Below, piece by piece: positions 27,017 through 36,994 of a stretch of DNA of 64,000 nt (position 1 is the stretch's first letter; each line of letters opens with the position of its first letter). The notes beneath the pieces were generated by a model. The model made no database searches. It worked only from the letters and a program-made list of their open reading frames with translations, and was not told the origin of the DNA. Location: assembly GCA_902532475.1 (NCBI GenBank), contig CACAIE010000004.1, positions 1 to 64,000 of the forward strand, written 5' to 3'. This stretch comes from an uncultured SAR116 cluster alpha proteobacterium (GTDB taxonomy: Bacteria; Pseudomonadota; Alphaproteobacteria; Puniceispirillales; GCA-002684695). Position numbers and translations under genes: made by a program.

Positions 27017-27844
27017 TTAGAAAATTTCTTTTTTTAATTTATTATAAACTAAATCAGAAGATACACACAATAATTGTCCTTTGAAATCAAATTTCAAATT
27101 ATTTTCTTTGGGGCGCAAATGCACTTTGCATCCAGAGGATTTAGCTAAAATATAAACAGGAGAATGATCCCATGGCGTTATGTGAGTATGATACAAATAA
27201 TCAATTTTCCCACATACAAGGCAAACAATCTCATACCCTGCACAATGTAAATTCTTAGCTGATAGATACCCAAATTTATCAATTTTTGGTTGATAATCTC
27301 TAAACAAACTATCAATTATAGTTACCGATCCTTTTAGAACATCAAATTTTATCATCTTTTTATCTCGATATACTCTGACTTTATTATTATCATTCAGGAA
27401 AATAACTGATTTCATTGATTCAGAAAAAACAAAAATTTTGTAACTTGGAAAATATAGCCAACAAGTAATTGGCATTTTGTCTCTGCAAAGAGATACCATT
27501 ATGCAGAATTGATCTAAACTATTAACATAATTAAAAGTGCCATCTATTGGATCACAAGTCCAAGTCAATTCACTGTATGGATTAAACATTTTATTGTTAT
27601 CCAGATAAAACCCTTCTTCACCTATAAAATTTGATCCATTAATTAATTTTAAAAGTTTAGACTTCAAAAAAGCTTCGGTCTTTTGGTCGGCTTCCGTAAC
27701 ATAATCATCGTACCTAAATTTAGATGAGATTTGACTACCTTTTAACTTTCCATAAAGAGGCATTATAATTTCGTTAGAAGCTTGTTCAAAGATTTTCTTT
27801 ATATAATTTGTATCTATTTTTTTATTTACAGATGTTTTATTCAT
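27017..27844 (-). CDS. Inositol monophosphatase-family protein
   Basis: 275 residues. Metal-binding motifs are D52 in TEADQKTE, E76-E77 in IGEEGF, and D98-P-I-D101-G-T in CDPIDGTFNY; the C-terminal WDHSPVYIL supplies the last Asp. This is the Mg-dependent, Li-sensitive phosphatase fold shared by SuhB, CysQ and histidinol-phosphatase HisN; the motifs do not decide among these substrates. It is separated from hflX by no bases (starts at 27844, hflX ends 27845), so it belongs to the trkA-hfq-hflX transcription unit or at least reads on from it. Confidence 0.85.
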   Translation of the reverse strand: MNKTSVNKKIDTNYIKKIFEQASNEIIMPLYGKLKGSQISSKFRYDDYVTEADQKTEAFLKSKLLKLINGSNFIGEEGFYLDNNKMFNPYSELTWTCDPIDGTFNYVNSLDQFCIMVSLCRDKMPITCWLYFPSYKIFVFSESMKSVIFLNDNNKVRVYRDKKMIKFDVLKGSVTIIDSLFRDYQPKIDKFGYLSAKNLHCAGYEIVCLVCGKIDYLYHTHITPWDHSPVYILAKSSGCKVHLRPKENNLKFDFKGQLLCVSSDLVYNKLKKEIF

Positions 27845-29128
27845 TTAATTTTCAATAACTATAGTTGGGTATTTAGACTTTAGTTTGTTATAATTTATTT
27901 TTGATATTTTAATAAAAAATTTATACTGACCAAGTTTGTTCAACTCTTTATTGATAATTTGACTATTTTCATGAAGCCAATTAATTAAAGAACCCAAATT
28001 ATTATTTATTATTAAGTTTATATTAAGGTGATTTTTGCTAAGTTTTTTATTAATTGCACTATAAATTTTATCAAAACCTATACCAAACTTAGCTGAAATA
28101 AATATTGAATTTTTCGGCAGTTTAATATTCAATTCATCTAATTTGATTTCATCTACTTTATTAAAAATTTCAATAACTTTACCCTCAATATTCTTATTTA
28201 ATTTATTAAGAACAGCATAAACATTCTTTGAATCATCTTCAAAAAAAGGCGAAGTAAGGTCTCTAACGTGAAAAATTAAATCAGAAGAAGTGATTTCTTC
28301 AAGTGTGGATTTAAATGAATCTATTAGTTCAGTTGGTAAATCAGAAATGAAACCAACTGTATCAGAAACTATAATTTTATCTTGAGTATAATTTTTAAAT
28401 ATTCTCCTTGTTGGATCTAATGTAGAAAATAGCATATTTTTTGAAATTACACTCTCACCTAATAGTTTATTAAATAATGTTGATTTTCCTGCATTAGTAT
28501 ATCCAATTATTGAAATTATGACTATCTGATTATCAGTTCTGTTTTTTTGCTGAAGTCGCCTTGTGATCTCAACTTTTTTTAAAAGTGATTTAATTTTCTT
28601 TATTCTCTGGTTCAATAGTCTTTTGTCTATTTCTAACTGAGTTTCACCTGGACCTCCTAAAAATCCATACCCCCCTCTTTGTCTTTCCAAATGTGTCCAA
28701 GTCCTAACTAATCTACTTTTCTGATATAACAAATGGGCTAGTTCTACTTGTAATTTTCCTTCATGAGATTTAGCTCTTTCTCCAAAAATTTCTAAAATTA
28801 ATTGCGTTCTATCTATAACCTTTAATTTATAAAATTTTTCTAAATTTCTTTGTTGAATAGGTGTAATTGAATTATTAAAAATTATTAATTCAAGGTCTTT
28901 TTCTTCAATTATAATTTTTATCTTAGAAAGCAATCCTTTAGATAAAAGGTGACCAGATGAAGGATTTCTTAATCTTAAAAACTTAGAAACAGCTACATTT
29001 AGATTTAATGATTTTACTAAATTGCAAGCTTCTTGCAATTTATACTGAATAATATCTAAATTATTATTATCTAATCCAACATGTAATACCAAACAATTTA
29101 AAGATTTAATTTTATTCAGTTTTTTCAA
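27845..29128 (-). CDS. hflX: Ribosome-associated GTPase HflX
   Basis: 427 residues. The N-terminal HflX domain has the [13 protein letters not shown] motif (158-170) after [12 protein letters not shown]. The G domain has G1 GYTNAGKST at 209-217, a G2/G3 region with STLDPTRR and [10 protein letters not shown], and FNKVDEI as G4. It splits hibernating or stalled 70S ribosomes under stress. The start codon overlaps the hfq end by 17 nt; hfq-hflX is the classical pair. Confidence 0.96.
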   Translation of the reverse strand: MKKLNKIKSLNCLVLHVGLDNNNLDIIQYKLQEACNLVKSLNLNVAVSKFLRLRNPSSGHLLSKGLLSKIKIIIEEKDLELIIFNNSITPIQQRNLEKFYKLKVIDRTQLILEIFGERAKSHEGKLQVELAHLLYQKSRLVRTWTHLERQRGGYGFLGGPGETQLEIDKRLLNQRIKKIKSLLKKVEITRRLQQKNRTDNQIVIISIIGYTNAGKSTLFNKLLGESVISKNMLFSTLDPTRRIFKNYTQDKIIVSDTVGFISDLPTELIDSFKSTLEEITSSDLIFHVRDLTSPFFEDDSKNVYAVLNKLNKNIEGKVIEIFNKVDEIKLDELNIKLPKNSIFISAKFGIGFDKIYSAINKKLSKNHLNINLIINNNLGSLINWLHENSQIINKELNKLGQYKFFIKISKINYNKLKSKYPTIVIEN

Positions 29129-29351
29129 TCCCCAAGGAGACTGGAACAGAAGGCATAATTGTAGATACCGAGTGTTTATAAACTAATTGAATATGAGTAT
29201 CTCTTTTTAAAAGAATTGAGAAATTATCAAACCAAGTAATAATGCCTTGTAGTTTAACTCCATTAACTAAAAATAATGTTACAGAAACTTTTTCTTTTCT
29301 AATTTGATTTAAAAATACTTCCTGTAAATTTTCATTTTTAATTGAACTCAT
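29112..29351 (-). CDS. hfq: RNA chaperone Hfq
   Basis: 79 residues from the ATG at 29351. An in-frame GTG four codons upstream is unlikely to be the start because AGGTG, the probable ribosome site, lies just next to it. Sm1 ([19 protein letters not shown]) and Sm2 (YKHSVSTI, instead of the usual YKHAIST) are present, and the C-terminus is short as in alphaproteobacteria. It forms a hexameric ring that pairs small RNAs with mRNAs. A 64-nt gap to trkA upstream could hold a promoter. Confidence 0.96.
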   Translation of the reverse strand: MSSIKNENLQEVFLNQIRKEKVSVTLFLVNGVKLQGIITWFDNFSILLKRDTHIQLVYKHSVSTIMPSVPVSLGIEKTE

Positions 29352-29415
29352 AAGATAACACACCTATATGAACTATATAATATAAAACCTTAAAGGCAAA
29401 TATTTAAATACAAAA

Positions 29416-30795
29416 TTACATTAAATCCATTCTAATTGATAAAATGGACTCTAGTTTTTTTATTGCATCTTTTTTGACAAAGACAATCAATGTATCATCC
29501 ACGTCAATTACAGTTTCTCCAACTGGAATAACTAATTGCTTGCCTTTATACACAGCTCCTATGCAGATTGATTTTGGTAATTTTAAACTTTTAAGAGGTT
29601 TCCCAACAATTTTAGAAGATTCTAAAGCACGAGCTTCAATGACCTCACCCTTTTCTTCAATAATTGAATGTATTGATTTAATGCTTCCGCTTCTAATTTT
29701 TGATAAAATAGAAGAAACAGTAATTTGAGCAGGGCTTATAACTGAATTTACACCTAAAGTATTAATCAAAGGTATATAACTCGGTTTATTTATTAGTGTG
29801 ACTGCTCTAACAGCGCCACTTCTTCTTGCAAGAAGTGCCGAAAGAATATTTACCTCGTCATTATTAGTTAAAGAAACAAATGTTTCTGCATTTAAAATAC
29901 CAGATTCAGTTAAAATTTCAGGATCAAGCGCGTCTCCATTTATAACAGAAACATTAGGGAAAATCTCCGCTAAAAAATTTGCTTGATCTCGATTATTTTC
30001 TATGATTGAAATTTTAATATCTTGCATCTTATCTTGAAGTATTTCAACAGTCTTTTTCCCAATCTCACCACCCCCAGCAATAATAATAGAATTTGCAGTT
30101 TTTTCTTCATGACCAAATGCATCCATACTTCTTTTGATTTGATTGACATCACAAACAAAATATACCCTGTCCAAAGGTTCCATTTTATGGGTTCCGTCTC
30201 TAGGAATTATTATTTCACCTGATCGAATAATAGCAATGATATTCATTTTTAAATCAGGGAAAAGATCTTTTAAATGTCTAGTAGAAACATCAAGCAATGG
30301 GCAATTTTCATGACATAAAACACCTATCAATTGTAAATTACCAGCAGCTAAATTAGCAACATCAAATGCTCCTGGTATTTGCAATCTTTTTGAAACTGCA
30401 ATTGAAACCTCATGTTCCGGAGAAATCTTATAATCAATAGGTAAGTTTTCTGAATTATAAATTTCTTCAATTCTTGGATCTAAATATGACTGGGATCTAA
30501 TTCTTGCAATTTTTAGTGGCGTAGAAAACATTGAATGTGCTATTTGACAAACAATCATATTAACCTCATCAGATTGAGTTACAGCAATAACCATATCAGC
30601 TTCTTCAACTCCTGCTTTTTGAAGCACCTCTGGATAAGAAGCTAATCCTTCTACGCCACTAACATCACTATGATCCAAAACTCTTCTAAGTCTTTCTTGA
30701 TTTTGATCAATAATTGTTACATCATTATCCTCTTCTGCTAAATGAGAAGCTATACTCTCTCCAACTTGACCTGCACCACAAATAATTATTTTCAT
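29416..30795 (-). CDS. trkA: Trk potassium-uptake regulatory protein TrkA
   Basis: 459 residues with the four-module TrkA layout. The first RCK/Rossmann domain begins MKIIICGAGQVGESIASHL, with ThID-type acid VTIIDQNQE; TrkA_C follows at about 140-225. A second Rossmann domain starts IIIAGGGEIGKKTVEIL near 234, and a second TrkA_C domain ends the protein. It binds NAD(H) and gates the TrkH/TrkG potassium channel, which is not in this window. The ntrX-trkA spacing is 18 nt, and trkA next to ntrYX and hfq is the standard alphaproteobacterial arrangement. Confidence 0.95.
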   Translation of the reverse strand: MKIIICGAGQVGESIASHLAEEDNDVTIIDQNQERLRRVLDHSDVSGVEGLASYPEVLQKAGVEEADMVIAVTQSDEVNMIVCQIAHSMFSTPLKIARIRSQSYLDPRIEEIYNSENLPIDYKISPEHEVSIAVSKRLQIPGAFDVANLAAGNLQLIGVLCHENCPLLDVSTRHLKDLFPDLKMNIIAIIRSGEIIIPRDGTHKMEPLDRVYFVCDVNQIKRSMDAFGHEEKTANSIIIAGGGEIGKKTVEILQDKMQDIKISIIENNRDQANFLAEIFPNVSVINGDALDPEILTESGILNAETFVSLTNNDEVNILSALLARRSGAVRAVTLINKPSYIPLINTLGVNSVISPAQITVSSILSKIRSGSIKSIHSIIEEKGEVIEARALESSKIVGKPLKSLKLPKSICIGAVYKGKQLVIPVGETVIDVDDTLIVFVKKDAIKKLESILSIRMDLM

Positions 30796-30813
30796 AATTT
30801 TCCAACAATATAA

Positions 30814-32181
30814 CTAGTGTCTATTACTTTCTATATCTAAAGTTTTTATTTTTCTATGCAATGCAGACCTTTCCATCTTAACAAAAGAAGAAGTTCGAGA
30901 AATGTTGCCTCCAAACCTCTCAATTTGTGCCTGCAAATATTCTTTTTCAAATTTTTCTCTAGCTTCTTTTAAGTTAAATGATAAAAATTCACTCAAAGAA
31001 TCTAGTTTCTTTTCTTTAGAGATAAAATTAATTTCTGGGGGTAGCATGTTAGAAGTTATTATACCATCATTATTATTTGGTGTCATAATTAATAGCCAGT
31101 CAACTACATTTCTAAGTTCGTTTAAATTTCCAGGCCAATCATAAAGTTGCAACGAAGCAATAGCATCATCGCTTAAAATTCTTTCAGGTTTGTTTAAGAT
31201 TGCTGAAGCAGAGGACATATAATACTTCACTAAATCTGGAATGTCCTGTGAATGATTTTTCAAATCTGGCATCTCTATAGGCACAACTCCTAGTCTATAA
31301 TATAAATCCTCCCTTAAGAGGCCCTGCTCAATTTGAAGTTTTATTTTTTTTGAAGATGATGAAATAACCCTTACATCAACACTAATTTCATAACTTCCAC
31401 CAATTCTTTTAAACCTTTGTTGCTGAACCGAATGAATGATCTTTCCTTGCATATCTAATGATAAATCACAAATTTCATCAAGATATAAAGTTCCTCTATT
31501 TGCTTTTTCAAACAGTCCAATTCTTTTTTTCCCATTGTTAGTTTTTTTCTCTTGGCCAAATAGTTCTTCTTCAGTTAGAATAGAGCAATTAGCGTGAATA
31601 AAGCTTGAATTTCTTCTTGGAGATTCCTGGTGAATAGTTCTAGCACATGCTTCCTTACCTGATCCAGATGATCCAGTAATTAATACTCTACTATTAGTTT
31701 GGGAAACCTTTCCTATGGTTTGTCTGATTGAATTTATTAAAGATGATTTTCCAACTATCATATCAGTTCTTCTTATCCGCCTCTTTAATTGTTCATTTTC
31801 TTTTTTTAGACCTGAAGTTTCTAATGCTCTTTTAATCATAAAAGTTAATTTTTCAGATTTAAAGGGCTTCTCTATAAAATCATAAGCACCTGCTTTAATA
31901 GAATTCACAGCAATTTCAACTGTTCCGTGACCAGAAATCATTACTACTGGAATTTCTGGATAACTATCTTTGACCCAATTCAATAAAGAGAGCCCATCCA
32001 TTGTACTATCTCTCATCCAAATATCTAAAATTGCCAATGATGGTAACTCCATATTCATTTTTGCTTGAGCTTCTTGTGCGTTTGACACACAAATAGTTTC
32101 ATAACCTTCATCACTCAGAACTGCTGATATCATGTCTCGTATATCAGGTTCATCATCAACTATGAGTATGTTTTCTTTCAT
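30814..32181 (-). CDS. ntrX: NtrX-type response regulator (AAA+ domain without GAFTGA)
   Basis: 455 residues. The receiver domain has D9-D10 and phospho-acceptor D53 in ILDIWMRD, with K105 in EKPF. The AAA+ domain has Walker A GSSGSGKE (170-177) and Walker B TLYLDEICD (231-239). The loop after LFGQEK reads KTNNGKKRIGLFE, so the sigma-54-contacting GAFTGA is missing, as I recall for NtrX proteins generally. A Fis-type helix-turn-helix ends the protein (GGNISRTSSFVKMERSALHR). It is the partner of NtrY, 32 nt upstream, and controls nitrogen, redox or envelope genes in relatives. Confidence 0.93.
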   Translation of the reverse strand: MKENILIVDDEPDIRDMISAVLSDEGYETICVSNAQEAQAKMNMELPSLAILDIWMRDSTMDGLSLLNWVKDSYPEIPVVMISGHGTVEIAVNSIKAGAYDFIEKPFKSEKLTFMIKRALETSGLKKENEQLKRRIRRTDMIVGKSSLINSIRQTIGKVSQTNSRVLITGSSGSGKEACARTIHQESPRRNSSFIHANCSILTEEELFGQEKKTNNGKKRIGLFEKANRGTLYLDEICDLSLDMQGKIIHSVQQQRFKRIGGSYEISVDVRVISSSSKKIKLQIEQGLLREDLYYRLGVVPIEMPDLKNHSQDIPDLVKYYMSSASAILNKPERILSDDAIASLQLYDWPGNLNELRNVVDWLLIMTPNNNDGIITSNMLPPEINFISKEKKLDSLSEFLSFNLKEAREKFEKEYLQAQIERFGGNISRTSSFVKMERSALHRKIKTLDIESNRH

Positions 32182-32213
32182 TGCAAATAACCTTAAATCT
32201 AAACAATCAAAAT

Positions 32214-34376
32214 TTATATCAAAAATTCTATCATGATTTCTGCACCACCCAGCTTTGAATCTCTCAATATTAATTTTCCATTATGCTCTTCTACAATTCT
32301 TTTTACAATTGACAACCCTAAACCAGTTCCTTTTTTCCTCAAGGTAATGTATGGATTTGTAAGGTTTTCTCTGTCTTCAGGAAATCCAGAACCATTGTCT
32401 TCTATAATCAATAAAACTTTTTCATTTTTTAACTTTGTATAAATATTTATAATTCCTTTAGAAATTCTAGGGTTTTCATTAATAGAATCAACTGAATTTT
32501 GAAAAATATTTGTTAAGCCTTGCCTTATCTGTTGAGAGTCAATTAACATTTTAAACTCATTCGGCAATTCATTCCTATAACTCCATTTAATATTGCCATT
32601 ACTGATTTTAAATAAAGACAATTGAGTTGAAATAACTTTATCTAAATCCCCAAGATAAAGGCTTACAGAAGGCATCCTTGCAAAAGAACTAAACTCTCCA
32701 ACTAATTTTCCTATGTCGTCAACCTGCCTCTGAATAGTTTCAAGATAGTTATTAAATAATTTTAATGCATTAGGATCTTTTGGTTTAAATTTTTTATAAA
32801 TTTTTTCAACTGATAATTGAAGTGGTGTCAATGGGTTTCTTATTTCATGAGCAATTCTTTGGGCTATATCAGACCAAGCAGCTTTCTTTTGAGCTGATAA
32901 TAGTTCTGTAATATCATCAAAGGTTATTACATAACCAGAAATATTTCCTTCGCTAATCTGCACTGAAACTCTAGATAAAAAAGTACAATTTTCATTATTA
33001 ATCTTTAAATTAATTTGCTCTTCATTATTTATGATTTTACCTTTTTGCACCCCAGAAAATAAATTTTTAAACTCAGGATAAAGTTTGATGAACTTTTTTC
33101 CATAAAAATTTTTAACAGAGATTTTAAGTAATTCTAATGATTTAGAGTTTGGCAAATTAACTTTACCGTTGGCATCTAACCCAATAACACCAGATGAAAC
33201 TCCTGATAAAATCGCTTCAGTAAACTCTCTTCTTTGATTAATTTGATAGTTAGCTGCAATTAATTCTTTTCTATTTCTAGAAATTTCATCTAACATCTTA
33301 TTAAAACTAAGACCTAATCTGGATATTTCCTCTATACCCAAATTATTGTCAACCCTTACTTCTAAATTGCCAGATCTAGCAATATTTGCAACCCTGATTA
33401 CAGAACTTAAAGGTTCAATGATTGAATTAGCTATAATTAACCCTATCCATAAAGCTAGTAGCAATAAAAATAATGCCACAAGAAAAAAGAGAACACCAAG
33501 TGAGATTTGTATATTTGTACTCTCAATATTTAACAATTGATACTGATCTGAAGCTAATTTAGTTCTACCAATCGCATCTAAAACTGAGGGTTCTAAAAAC
33601 CTTCCGGCATAAAGATAAACGTCAACAAGTCTATTTATCTTAACTAGCCCCCTAATTTTGTTATGAGAATCTGACCTTAAAATAACTAAATCACCGTTTT
33701 TTGCCTTATTAAAGGCCTGGTTATCTAAATCATTTAATGCAATTGAAAAAGCAAACTGTGAACGAGCTAAAATCATTTTAGAACTATTAAGTAAAATAGC
33801 TTCTGAAAGATTTCTTACTGCTGCTTGTGTAGATAAATAATTATCCAAATTCTTTGGTTTTGAAACTAATTTTGGAGCTTCTCGATTTATATCATTAACC
33901 ATCTCAAGGATAGATCCTTTAACACTTCTGGTATGTTCGTCAAGATAGTCTTCCGCAACTTTTACAGATTCGTTCACTGCTGTTGATATTCGATCTGAAA
34001 ACCAACCTCTAAAACTATAATCAATAATAAAAAATCCAAAAGCAGCCAAAAATATTGACGGTAAAGTTGATATAACACCAAACAAAAATGCTATCCGCCA
34101 ATGCAATTGAGATCCAGCATGTTTTTTGTTATGATCTAAAATAATCTTGTTAATTTGATAAGCAACCAATACAGAAAGAATTATTAAACAAAATGCAAAC
34201 AAGCCGACAATAAATAAAAAAAAGAGCTCTATATCAGAATTAAAAAATAACTGTATAGGTAAAAGGTATAAAGATAGTGTAAAAATAATTAATACTATAG
34301 AAGATATAATTAAAAATATTCTAAATTGAGAGATCATAAAATATAAAAATTCAAAAAGTTTAGTATTAAATTTCAA
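32214..34376 (-). CDS. ntrY: NtrY-type membrane sensor histidine kinase
   Basis: 720 residues. There are two membrane hairpins at the N-terminus (about 13-130), a large periplasmic segment, a further helix near 285-310 (LGVLFFLVALFLLLLALWIG), then HAMP (SSVIRVANIARSGNLEV), a PAS domain (ILSGVSSGVIGLDANGKV) and the HisKA phospho-acceptor H510 in RIAHEIRNPLTPLQLS. The HATPase part has FQNSVDSI, IEDNGSGFP and GTGLGLSIVKRI. It phosphorylates NtrX. The start overlaps the ntrC stop as ATGA, so all four ntr genes form one operon. Confidence 0.94.
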   Translation of the reverse strand: MKFNTKLFEFLYFMISQFRIFLIISSIVLIIFTLSLYLLPIQLFFNSDIELFFLFIVGLFAFCLIILSVLVAYQINKIILDHNKKHAGSQLHWRIAFLFGVISTLPSIFLAAFGFFIIDYSFRGWFSDRISTAVNESVKVAEDYLDEHTRSVKGSILEMVNDINREAPKLVSKPKNLDNYLSTQAAVRNLSEAILLNSSKMILARSQFAFSIALNDLDNQAFNKAKNGDLVILRSDSHNKIRGLVKINRLVDVYLYAGRFLEPSVLDAIGRTKLASDQYQLLNIESTNIQISLGVLFFLVALFLLLLALWIGLIIANSIIEPLSSVIRVANIARSGNLEVRVDNNLGIEEISRLGLSFNKMLDEISRNRKELIAANYQINQRREFTEAILSGVSSGVIGLDANGKVNLPNSKSLELLKISVKNFYGKKFIKLYPEFKNLFSGVQKGKIINNEEQINLKINNENCTFLSRVSVQISEGNISGYVITFDDITELLSAQKKAAWSDIAQRIAHEIRNPLTPLQLSVEKIYKKFKPKDPNALKLFNNYLETIQRQVDDIGKLVGEFSSFARMPSVSLYLGDLDKVISTQLSLFKISNGNIKWSYRNELPNEFKMLIDSQQIRQGLTNIFQNSVDSINENPRISKGIINIYTKLKNEKVLLIIEDNGSGFPEDRENLTNPYITLRKKGTGLGLSIVKRIVEEHNGKLILRDSKLGGAEIMIEFLI

Positions 34377-35797
34377 TTTTTAATCCTCTTTATAATTTCA
34401 ATATTAAGTTCAATAATTTTTTTTCTCAGTGTGTTTCTGTTGATCCCTAGTAATCTTGACGCCTTGATTTGATTGCCATTAACGGAGTTGAGTGTTCTCT
34501 TAATTAAAGATTTTTCATATTTTTTTATAAAATAATCATATAGTTTTTCTGAAAATTGTGATATATTTTCTTTGTTAAAAAATTTCTCAAATTCCAAATC
34601 TAATATCTCAGTAAATTCATTTAAATCATTTTTTATAGTTTCCCTTGATTTATTCAACTCATTTTTAATTGAAGAATCTCTTATAATTGTTTCAGGATAC
34701 AAGACTGAAATCCTCTTAATAAAATTTTCTAATTCCCTTATATTTCCTGGCCAGTTATAGTTCATTAATTCTTCAAAAGACTTTTCATCAAATTTTTTAA
34801 TAGGTAAATTGTTAAGACTATTTTTATTCAAAAAATTAATTGCTAATTCTTTAATATCTTCCTTTCTTTCTTTTAACGGTGGCATAAACAAAGGAACAAT
34901 ATTTAAATAATAAAATAAATCCTCTCTATACAAACCCTTTAAAATTAATTTTGATAAATTTTTTCTAGATGAAACAATTATTCTTATATCATTAACAACT
35001 TTGTTTTTATTGTTGGAGTAAAATAACCTTAACAAATCTAATAATTTCAGTTGGTTCTCAATACTCATTTCATCTATTGCATCTAAATATATTGTGGATT
35101 TTTCATCATTAACCGCTAAAATTAATTTTTCAATTTCACTGAAGTTTGAAATACCCATATTTATTTTAAAAAATTTATTATTTTTATTGCAGAGATTGTG
35201 AATGGTGTTTGCAACTAAATCTTTACCTGTTCCAGTTTCTCCTGTGATTAATACAGTTAAATTATTTCCAATGAGCTTTGAAATTAATTGGAAAATATTT
35301 TGCATAGATTTACTTTTCCCAATTAAAGAATTATTAGATTTCAAATTATCTAAATTTTCTTTTTTCAATAATTTTCCTTTTATTTGACTAGTTGACCTTA
35401 AAGCAGATCTTGAAACTTCTAAGACCTCATCGATATTAAATGGCTTTGAAATATATTCAAAGGCACCAAGCTTAACAGCATTTACAGCTGTAGATAGAGT
35501 AGATAACGCACTAATAACTATTATAGGCATTTTAGGGTTTTTACCCTTAATCTTAAAAAGATCGTCGAGAACGTTACCATCTGGCAATTTTACATCTGTA
35601 ATTAACAAATTAGGAGACAACTCTTTAATTAATCTCAACAACCCAGAATAGTTCCCAGAGGTTTCAACAATATAACCATGTTTTTTAAATAATGTTTTTA
35701 ATACAAACCTTACATTTTTATCGTCATCAACAACTAAAATAACTTCTTTAGCTTGATTAAAATTATATGATTTTGAGAAAGAGTAACTATTATTCAT
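34373..35797 (-). CDS. ntrC: NtrC-type response regulator lacking GAFTGA and the Walker-B glutamate
   Basis: 474 residues. The receiver domain has D24-D26 and phospho-acceptor D68 in LLITDVKLPDG. The AAA+ domain keeps Walker A GETGTGKD (186-193), but the stretch after it (KINMGISNFSEIEK) runs straight to Walker B TIYLDAIDE with no FGHEKGAFTGA loop, about 15-18 residues shorter than normal. The usual LDEI is LDAI, so the ATP-hydrolysing Glu is gone. Sensor and arginine-finger region LYREDLFYYLNIVPLFMPPL is intact, as is the C-terminal Fis helix-turn-helix GNQIKASRLLGINRNTLRKK. It probably binds DNA and responds to NtrB but does not drive sigma-54. It overlaps ntrB by 8 nt. Confidence 0.9.
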   Translation of the reverse strand: MNNSYSFSKSYNFNQAKEVILVVDDDKNVRFVLKTLFKKHGYIVETSGNYSGLLRLIKELSPNLLITDVKLPDGNVLDDLFKIKGKNPKMPIIVISALSTLSTAVNAVKLGAFEYISKPFNIDEVLEVSRSALRSTSQIKGKLLKKENLDNLKSNNSLIGKSKSMQNIFQLISKLIGNNLTVLITGETGTGKDLVANTIHNLCNKNNKFFKINMGISNFSEIEKLILAVNDEKSTIYLDAIDEMSIENQLKLLDLLRLFYSNNKNKVVNDIRIIVSSRKNLSKLILKGLYREDLFYYLNIVPLFMPPLKERKEDIKELAINFLNKNSLNNLPIKKFDEKSFEELMNYNWPGNIRELENFIKRISVLYPETIIRDSSIKNELNKSRETIKNDLNEFTEILDLEFEKFFNKENISQFSEKLYDYFIKKYEKSLIKRTLNSVNGNQIKASRLLGINRNTLRKKIIELNIEIIKRIKN

Positions 35798-36845
35798 TTT
35801 TCTTTATCATTTCTGGAAAACTTAGTCTAAACGTTGTGTTAGATTTTGACTGAATGTACTCAGCCTTTCCTCCATGAGAATTCATTGCCCCAATTACTTG
35901 GGTAAGGCCAAGTCCAGATCCATTATTTTTGCTTGTAATAAATGGATTAAATAAGGTTTCTTTAAGAAAATCTGATATGCCTTCTCCGTTGTCGGATATT
36001 TCAACATGTATAGGTGTAATTCGTTTTTCTTTGCCTAGGTATTTTTCTTTAGGCTCCCACAATGAAAAATAAGTTGAAAAAACTATTTTACCATCCTTTA
36101 CTATGGCTTCAGAAGAATTTTTAATTAAATTTAGAATTGTTTGAATTAGTATATTTTTGTCACCTGAAATTAAAGGCAGTGAAGGATCATATTTTTTTTC
36201 AAACATTATATTTTTTGCATAACTCGCTTGTGAAATTTTGATCGACTGATCTATTATTTCGTGAATATTTATTTTTTCAGACTCTATTAGTTCATTAGAA
36301 AACAAATATTCTATTTTATTGACAATATTATTTATTCTGTCTGTTTCTTGAATAATTATATCAGTTAATTCCTTTTTATCCTTATCAGCCTCTATTGACA
36401 GTAATTGTGCGGAGCCTTTTATTCCAGATAATGGGTTCTTAATTTCATGCGCTAACATTTTAGATAGCCCAAGAAAAGATACATTGTTATTAGAAAAAAA
36501 GTTTTGAGTTTCTAATCTCTTCATAAAAGATGTTTTATTAATTGTAACAATAAATTTTTCTACCCCTGCATCTTCAATGATTGAAATACTGGCATTTATA
36601 CTTGGATATGAGAAATAAGGACTTGATAAATTAAAATTTTCAATTGACATGGGTTTTTTTTCTTTTTTAGTTCTTAATATTGTGTCAATTAAAATTGAGT
36701 CAGGATGAAAAATATCTGCAAGGTTTTTAAATTGCAATTTGTCTTTATTTAACTTAAAAAATTCCTGAGCAGCGAGGTTGGAATATTCAATATTTAAATT
36801 AGTATCTATAAGAAGAATAACTAATGGAACATAATTTAAAATCAA
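35790..36845 (-). CDS. ntrB: NtrB-type nitrogen sensor histidine kinase
   Basis: 351 residues from a TTG at 36845, the best start I find: an in-frame TAA lies about 21 codons upstream, no ATG or GTG intervenes, and AGGA lies 12 nt before it. The PAS domain comes first (LVILLIDTNLNIEYSNLAAQEFF), then HisKA H133 in MLAHEIKNPLSGIKGSAQLL and the ATP-binding region with LIQTILNLIKNSSEAI, ISDNGEGI and GSGLGLTQVIGAM. No membrane segment is seen, so it is cytoplasmic like NtrB/GlnL, normally controlled by PII. It phosphorylates NtrC, whose gene it overlaps by 8 nt. Confidence 0.92.
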   Translation of the reverse strand: MILNYVPLVILLIDTNLNIEYSNLAAQEFFKLNKDKLQFKNLADIFHPDSILIDTILRTKKEKKPMSIENFNLSSPYFSYPSINASISIIEDAGVEKFIVTINKTSFMKRLETQNFFSNNNVSFLGLSKMLAHEIKNPLSGIKGSAQLLSIEADKDKKELTDIIIQETDRINNIVNKIEYLFSNELIESEKINIHEIIDQSIKISQASYAKNIMFEKKYDPSLPLISGDKNILIQTILNLIKNSSEAIVKDGKIVFSTYFSLWEPKEKYLGKEKRITPIHVEISDNGEGISDFLKETLFNPFITSKNNGSGLGLTQVIGAMNSHGGKAEYIQSKSNTTFRLSFPEMIKKNE

Positions 36846-36994
36846 TTGAAAATCTTTTCCTGACAGATGATCATCACTAAAGTTTTTAATATTGTTTTTT
36901 ATAATTTAACTCTTTAAAAAATTTATATTATCATTTATTTAATTTAGTTTATTTTTACTAAATATTAAATATCTATCTTTCAAAGAAAAATGAC
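36846..36994. promoter_or_regulatory. Divergent intergenic region ntrB / ispDF
   Basis: 149 nt of very AT-rich DNA between two divergent genes; promoters of both the ntr operon and ispDF must lie here. No clear NtrC box, hairpin or -35/-10 pair can be picked out against the AT background. Confidence 0.4.

Noticed and set aside
29352-29363. GTG start for hfq four codons upstream
   Set aside because: The AGGTG including this codon is the likely ribosome site for the ATG at 29351, and the shorter product matches the usual Hfq start.
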